Assembly (NCBI GenBank): GCA_015852425.1
Contig: JAAAIG010000075.1
Location: forward strand, 1 to 64,000
DNA length: 64,000 nt
Source: Gryganskiella cystojenkinii
Taxonomy: Eukaryota > Mortierellomycota > Mortierellomycetes > Mortierellales > Mortierellaceae
Direction: 5' to 3'
Shown here: one piece after another, positions 58,142 to 64,000 of the stretch
How positions within the stretch are numbered: position 1 is the stretch's first letter
How the letters are laid out: every line of letters begins with the position of its first letter
Made by a program: the position numbers and the translations under genes
The notes under the pieces: model-generated
Told to the model about the DNA's origin: nothing
Databases searched by the model: none
Seen by the model: the letters and a program-made list of their open reading frames with translations, nothing else

Positions 58142-59985
58142 TCAGACAGTAGCTGGTCCCGCACTGGTTTTGTTCGCTACCTGCACTTCTCCCACTTTCC
58201 TTTTGTTTTGTTCCTCCTCGTATCGCCAGGAGGGTTTCTGAGGTTGGACAGTGCTGGTGCCACGTTGTTTGGCCAACGGGAGGAACGTCAGTTGGGGTCT
58301 GTAAGAGGCCTCCTTGACGATCGACTTAACCGTGAGGGACTGGGGCAACCAATTGAAGATGAAGTACCGGGCACAGCGCTCCAAGAGGGTCTACCATAAA
58401 TAAATAAAACAATTCTCTCCTTGGTCAAAAACCATCTACGGACCAAATACATACATATAACAAAGACGACGGAGTGAGAATCGTGTTTACCTGTCCATGG
58501 TACAAGAACGCATTAAAATTGCTCTGGTCAAACTGGATCTTGACTTGAGGGTACCGCTGTTCCTGGTAATCCTTCAGCGCAGTCTTGATTGAGTCGTACT
58601 CGAGTGACTTCAGGTCGTAAAGACAGTTGGCCAAGATTACGGCGTCCTGCATGGCACAGATGGCGCCTTGGCCCGCACTCGGGAGAAGCTATTTTTTGCA
58701 TGAGAGAAACGGGAACAACTTAGTGGCGCAACGGCAAAATAGTACTCCTTTTTCCTACACATGTACAGTCTGTACCTTGTGGGCTGCATCACCGATGAGA
58801 ACTGTACGTCCATGGTGCCAGGTCTCAAACAACTTGTCTTCAAGGTAAACCCTCGAGATCTTTTCTCTCGGCGTCAACTCAAAGAGATCCCCCAGAGTCA
58901 ATCCATGCGGGACCTTGAAATTCTTGACTTTTTGCATCATATCTGAAGAATGCTCTGGTCCCCATTCCGCATTCTTGATCTTGTCCTCTCCACTTTCCTC
59001 GATACTTGAAAGTTGACAGATGACCATATAACACAATCGGTTCTCGTGTACGTTAAAGACTGTCCAAGAATACGGCGAGCCCTCGCCAATAATCTGATGA
59101 AACTCCGATTTGCCGTCTTTGATGAGTGGGTACTTGATCGGGTCCAAGGGGTCAGTAGTTCCGACCAAGCAGGTGTAGCCTTTGTTCATCTCTTGAGTAT
59201 CGATGGCAGGCAGCCTGTTCTGATCTTGAAGATCCTTGAACAGGGATTGACGGACGGCCGAGTATGCCCCATCGGCACCGACGAGGATATCGCCCTGGTA
59301 AGTAGTTCCATCCGCGCAGTCAATCGTGACCTTGTCTTTGGTTTGAACCGTTGCGACAATCTTCTTGTTAAAATGGACTCTCTCTTTGGGGACCTTGGAG
59401 AGCAAGAGCTCGTGGAGTCGAATGCGACTGCAGATGTTGTAGTCATAACCGATACTAATTACGCGGGAGAAAAAAAGTAGAGTTTCGTAAGCCAAACACA
59501 AGCACTTATCATTTCAGAACAGAATGCAAAGAGAGTCAAAAGAAGAAAAAAAATGCTTACGGGTCTTTGGCGACGTCGCTGCTCAGACTCGCAATCTGCT
59601 TCATGCTGCCGTACAAGAATTGAACACTCGAGTTCGGCAAAGCGAGGGCATCGAATTCCTCGTACAACCCCAACTGCTCAAATGAAGGAAGGATGTTTGC
59701 GTTGAGGCCCATGAACGATCCTAAATTATGTTTCATACTGCTGGTAAGGACATTGACTTTTTTTCGAATATACGTTACGGTTGTCGGAACCTAAAAAAGT
59801 GCAAACAATGATGAGTTGAACTTGCCGAGTGCTCGCACTTTGGGTGCACGCTCGTAAATGTCATAAGGAATCCCAGCCCGATCCAAGGCTATGGCCAGGA
59901 ACAGGCCACCGAGACCTGCTCCGGCGATCAGGACGCGAGGTATGGGATGGTGACTGTCGTGACTCTCTGTTGCTGACGAACTCAT
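58142..59985 (-). CDS. FAD-dependent monooxygenase, array member 6
   Basis: Five exons (59826-59985, 59561-59720, 58776-59454, 58491-58688, 58142-58390) encode 481 residues. The first intron begins GCAAGT instead of GT, a GC-AG intron; no GT donor in frame was found. FAD motifs: IAGAGLGGLFLAIALDRAG (Leu for Ile in the glycine loop), VGADGAYSAVRQSL, IGDAAHK|LLPSAGQG. Member 5's central and C-terminal parts are the closest by eye (KLFETW, DYDSIK/TYDSIV, LYHGQ), but intron layout follows member 1. Substrate unknown. Confidence 0.9.
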
Positions 59986-60284
59986 TTCGTGTCGGAATGA
60001 ATGTTGAATGTGGGGTGAGAAAAAAGTCAATGAGGAATGAAGAGAGGAGTGAAAGGAATCGGGTATGAGGAGAGTTGTCGAGATTTTGCATGAAAAAAAC
60101 ACGAGAGGCCGTTCCAACCCAAAGGCTCTCGATTTGTGCCCAGGTAGGATACGGAACATCCAACGTCCAAACGTTGCACAGCATGATGCAAAAAAGAAAT
60201 TTTCACCCAAACGCCCAATTTTTTATCGACTGATCGCGACAAGGTTCACAGCGACGCTGTTTTTTTATTCCATCGATCGTTTTT

Positions 60285-62060
60285 TCATTGCTCAGCGACG
60301 CTGGCCATCTGCTCGGCCTTCTTACGCCGTTGCTTCTCTTCGTATCTCTTGGATGGTCTCTGGAATTGGACGTAACCGGAGCCTCGTTTCGGAGGCGGAG
60401 GCAAGAACACCGCGTGAGGGCGGTTGGATGCATCTTTGATCAGGGCCTTGTTCTTGAGCGATTGTGGCATCCATTTGAACAGAGTCTGGCGCAAAACTCT
60501 TTCAAAAAGAGTCTAAGAAAGTTTGAGCACAAAAAAAAAAATGTTATTCCCTCAACAAAACAGCAGTGAGTATCCAGTCGCTCACTGTCGTTTTTTTTTT
60601 TATTTCTTTTCTTTTACCTGGCCATGAAGCAGCATCGAATTGATATAACTGTTGGTAACCTGGATTTTGACTTGGCCATATCGTTGGTCCCTGTAATCCT
60701 TCAAGGCGGCTTTGATATGTGCATGATCAAGTGATTCGAGATCATAGAGGCAGTTCGCCAACACGACTGCATCTTGCATCGCGCATACCGCTCCTTGTCC
60801 ACCAGCCGGAAGCAACTGACGAAAATAAAAATCGCGTAAATCGTCATCTTAAAGAATCAACATCAGACGAAACAATGACTTTCGACGCCTCTTCCCATCT
60901 TTACCTTGTGAGCGGCATCGCCGATGAGAACAGTCCGTCCAAAAGTCCAGGTCTCGAACAGCTTATCTTCCAGATACACATGCGAAATACTCTCAAGAGG
61001 AGTTTCATCGAAAAGATCCTGAACGAGGACTATTCTTTCTGCGCCTCCATACGGTACTTTGAACCCCTTGATCTCTGCCATCATCTCTTCCTTGGTGTTC
61101 CTTTTCCCTGTTGTCCCCCACTCCGAATCACTCGCATGTTCGTCTGGTGATTCCGTCATCATATCGAATTGACAAGTCACCATGTACGCCAACCGGTTCC
61201 CGGTCACATTAAAGATGGTCATAGAATAAGGTGTCCCTTCGACCAAGATCTGGACATGGTCCGAACGTGTCCTGTTATCGACCTCGGGGTACAATTTTGG
61301 ATCCAAGGGGTTGGTGGTCCCGACCAAACAAGAGTAACCTTTGTTGATTTCTTTCAAATCCGAGGGTGCCAATATTCCATTTAAGCATTGAAGAGATTCA
61401 AAGAGAGATTGACGAACGGTCGAGTAGGCGCCATCGGCCCCGACGAGGACATCCCCAGAATAGGTCATCCCGTCCTCGCAAAAGATCACTACCTCTTCGG
61501 TGTTTTGCTCGATGGACCGGATGGTGTTGCCAAGATGGATCCTTTGAGCTGGGACCTTGGATTGTAAAAAGCGTAGAAAATCAACACGAGAAAAGATCCA
61601 AAAGTCGTAACCGACCCTAAGAACCGCCGCAATAAATAGTTGGAAAATAAAAGGGCAAAGTTCAATTCCATGAATGGCATGTGTGCGGAGCACAACTTCA
61701 CTTGCACAAAAAGAAAAAGAAAATAGAAACTTACAGCTCGTTTAGATTGCCCGAGTCCATGGTGGCAATGCTCCCCAGGTTTCCGTCCAAGATATCCAGA
61801 TGCGTGCAAGGAAGAGCAAACTGTTTAAACTCTTCCAAGAGTGCGAGTTGTTCCAGGGCGGATAAGATATTAGCATTGAGTCCCATTGCCGATCCAACCG
61901 TCTTGAACTCTGTCGAACGCTCAAAGATATCGTAGGTTATCTCTGCACGGTCAAGAAGGATGGCGAGGAAGAGACCACCGATACCAGCACCGGCGATCAA
62001 AACATGGGGTTTGCGATTCTCGCGAGTAGGTACGGACTCTGGGTTTGGGAGGGAGGCCAT
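60285..62060 (-). CDS. FAD-dependent monooxygenase, array member 7 (divergent)
   Basis: Four exons (61735-62060, 60905-61616, 60618-60815, 60285-60512) encode 487 residues. FAD motifs are IAGAGIGGLFLAILLDRAE, VGADGAYSTVRQSL and IGDAAHK|LLPAGGQG (Gly for Ser-Ala order unlike the others). The intron after the first FAD motif is absent, so the first two family exons are continuous. There is an insertion of about nine residues (YGGAERIVLVQDLF) where paralogs read YG(M/R)TLGDLF, and an extra TTGKRNTKEE stretch. HLGNTIRSIEQN replaces HFNKK(I/V). It is the most diverged copy and probably the oldest or functionally distinct one. Substrate unknown. Confidence 0.9.
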
Positions 62061-62700
62061 TACTTGTGTGCTCCGCGCACTTTCCCCTGTAATCCCGCAC
62101 TATCTCGTATAACGTGTAACCCAATAGTCCCTAAAATGCACAGACGGAGGTGGGAAAATGGCGAATTGTGTTGAGAATTGTGGCAATTGTCAATCGGTTG
62201 GAGGGATTAAAATCAGTTTGCTGATTAAAATGTCATTGACTCGCCATGGAGGACACCATTCTCCCTTTTCTCTGCCTCTCTCACCCCTTTTCTTCTGGCA
62301 GAGGAAGTCAGGGCCACTTCTTCAAGCCAGAATCAGAAGTAGGAGTTACTTCTGCACGAGCCCATTCCCCTTTACCATTTCCCCTAAGTGGAATTGCATT
62401 TTCGCTTCCATTCACCTACCTACACCTTTGCTCATTCCGTCTCTCCAGCACTGAAGCGCAAGGTACATCCTCGCAGCAAGACGACTGTGATGTCGCGTGG
62501 AGATGGTGATCATTCCTCATTGAAACAGTTTATATTTTCTTTCTTGGCTATGAAATAGTGCTCCACCATGCCTTTGTGTATACCCGAGTCTGCTGGATGT
62601 GTGCCAAAACTTAAGCGTGCCATCTTTCTTCCTTGCTTAGAATTCAAGATTACTGTCATTCATTCCGAGTCAATGGTTAAAGGCATCCCTATGCAGCTAT
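62061..62700. other. Promoter side of member 7, no gene assigned
   Basis: CT-rich sequence, no supported gene. A plus-strand frame at 62246-62509 has no motif. Confidence 0.4.
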
Positions 62701-64000
62701 AGCATATCGTCATTTCCCTTGAGCGCGTCTGACGTCGAGGATGTAGTACAAGTATGTTCAAGCTTATTTTTCCAGGTAGCTTGTTATTTCATTGTGGCTA
62801 AATCTAAGAGTTGTTTGGCATCTGCAACACATCGCCGGAAATCCGGCTACTCCTTTGCATGGCTCGATGATTTCACCCCTTCAACGCGCTGCAAAAGAAC
62901 AACTAGGCCAGCTTCTGGATCACAGTTATCAAATCACTATACACCTTCAAAGTAGGCAAAACTTGCAGCGGAGGCACCGCCCTAATGACCTGGCGAAATG
63001 TTAGTCAATCAGTCGGCAAGTCTATTACTTCTCCAACAATCTATGTGCCAAGTGTCAGACACGCAGAATACTAGCTCGAGATTGTTGCAAGGGACGAATG
63101 TGGCATTGAAGGAGATCTTTTGGAGGGCCTCATAAGGTACTTAACCTCTGGCAATGCCGTTCCGAAATGTGTTGGAAACTCACTCTGTTCGATCTGCTAC
63201 TGCAAGCAAGACCGAGGAAACTCGCACCTCGTGCTGGGGTAGTATTTCGATGCTCTACTCCAATTATTTCGTCACTGCGACAGTTGTGAGAAGGAACGGC
63301 AGGCTAAAAGACGGCAGCAATCTGTAAAGAGGTTCCTTGTCTAGATTATCAACTGTAATAAGCTTGAAACCTTTGAAACTCGAGACACGGCCTTGCATAC
63401 AGTAAAGACAGACATCGTACAAGGCTTTTGTACGGACCGGCACAATATAACTCGAGAGTCACTCTTTATCTCCGCAACATGGCTGCCAACAAGCTTCTGG
63501 TCAGGATTACAACTCACGGTCACTGCTACTAGTACTGTCGCCCTACAATAAAGTTTACAGCGGATCGTATCGTCTTTCGATATGTACCCTATGGAGCAGA
63601 GGAGCAGATTCTGGTGGCCAGTTCGGAATTTGAAAACTGGTAAGTATGGGGAAGATCCCTAAGAAACTGCAGTAAACTGTCCAGGTTCGTGAAGTTCACT
63701 GTCGTCTTTCATCATTCACGAGGTGTAATAACTTTCTCGTAGACCGAGATCTTGATGGGAGAATCCAATACCAGAATAAGCTTGACAAAGAATGGGACGA
63801 TGGCGTGAGATGGGCGGACAACATAATTGAAAAGCGAGGCGGATGCGACATCCAGAAGGAGAAGAACAGGGATTGGTCCAGCGAATTGGAGAAGCAGTAG
63901 AGGCCTTTCACCAGACACAGGGAATTCTGTGGAAAGGACACGGCATTCTTTGGAGCAAGTCCGAATGGCGCTCCATAGAACGGTCATTAGTGACTGGGCA
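62701..64000 (+). other. Unassigned, apparently decayed coding sequence to the window edge
   Basis: Plus-strand fragments such as LEIVARDECGIEGDLLEGLI with cysteine-rich follow-on (CSICYCKQ, HCDSCEKERQAKRRQ) near 63080-63350, and FLVDRDLDGRIQYQNKLDKE with IIEKRGGCDIQKEKNRDW near 63735-63900, are interrupted by stops. They look like coding pieces of one or more degraded genes. No family was recognised and the window ends here. Confidence 0.25.

Noticed and set aside
38306..62060. A biosynthetic gene cluster built around the monooxygenases
   Set aside because: No polyketide synthase, NRPS, terpene synthase, transporter or transcription factor is seen among or beside them; a tandem gene family is the simpler reading.

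Overview
This is nuclear DNA of a filamentous fungus, most likely an early-diverging lineage (Mortierellomycota-like). Genes carry many short GT-AG introns, there is no operon layout, and several orphan families plus the expanded FAD-monooxygenase family look like ones I associate with Mortierella relatives. That placement is inference; no rRNA or tRNA marker was found. The assembly has two N gaps (21400-21409 and 54952-55101).

Left part (1-15.3 kb): a pogo/Tigger-like transposon end, a decayed gene of a dispersed family, an orphan gene overlapped antisense by a second spliced reading frame, a MITE, a PX-PB1 scaffold gene, mitochondrial/nuclear CCA-adding enzyme CCA1, a broken Ty3/gypsy pol fragment, and a small secreted peptide with the complete cysteine signature of a CS-alpha-beta defensin. 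A decayed glutamine-rich gene follows.

Middle (15.3-38 kb): housekeeping genes. A KAR5/Tht1-type nuclear fusion gene and a very large MMS22/Mus7-type replication-repair gene are convergent. Then come a cytochrome b5-acyl-CoA dehydrogenase fusion, a tetraspanin, a secreted cysteine-rich gene interrupted by one stop codon, LRR-like remnants and the proteasome lid subunit RPN5.

Right part (38-62 kb): seven paralogous group A FAD monooxygenases, all on the minus strand, four then three. They are split by about 6.6 kb holding a cholesterol-oxidase/hydrolase remnant, a WD40 remnant, an intact tail-anchored orphan gene, a TA-flanked MITE, an inverted copy of the decayed block near 1.1-1.6 kb, and the 150-N gap. 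The last 2 kb holds only unassigned, apparently decayed coding.

Exon models below were built by hand from splice signals and reading-frame continuity; for most genes the summed exons are an exact multiple of three.
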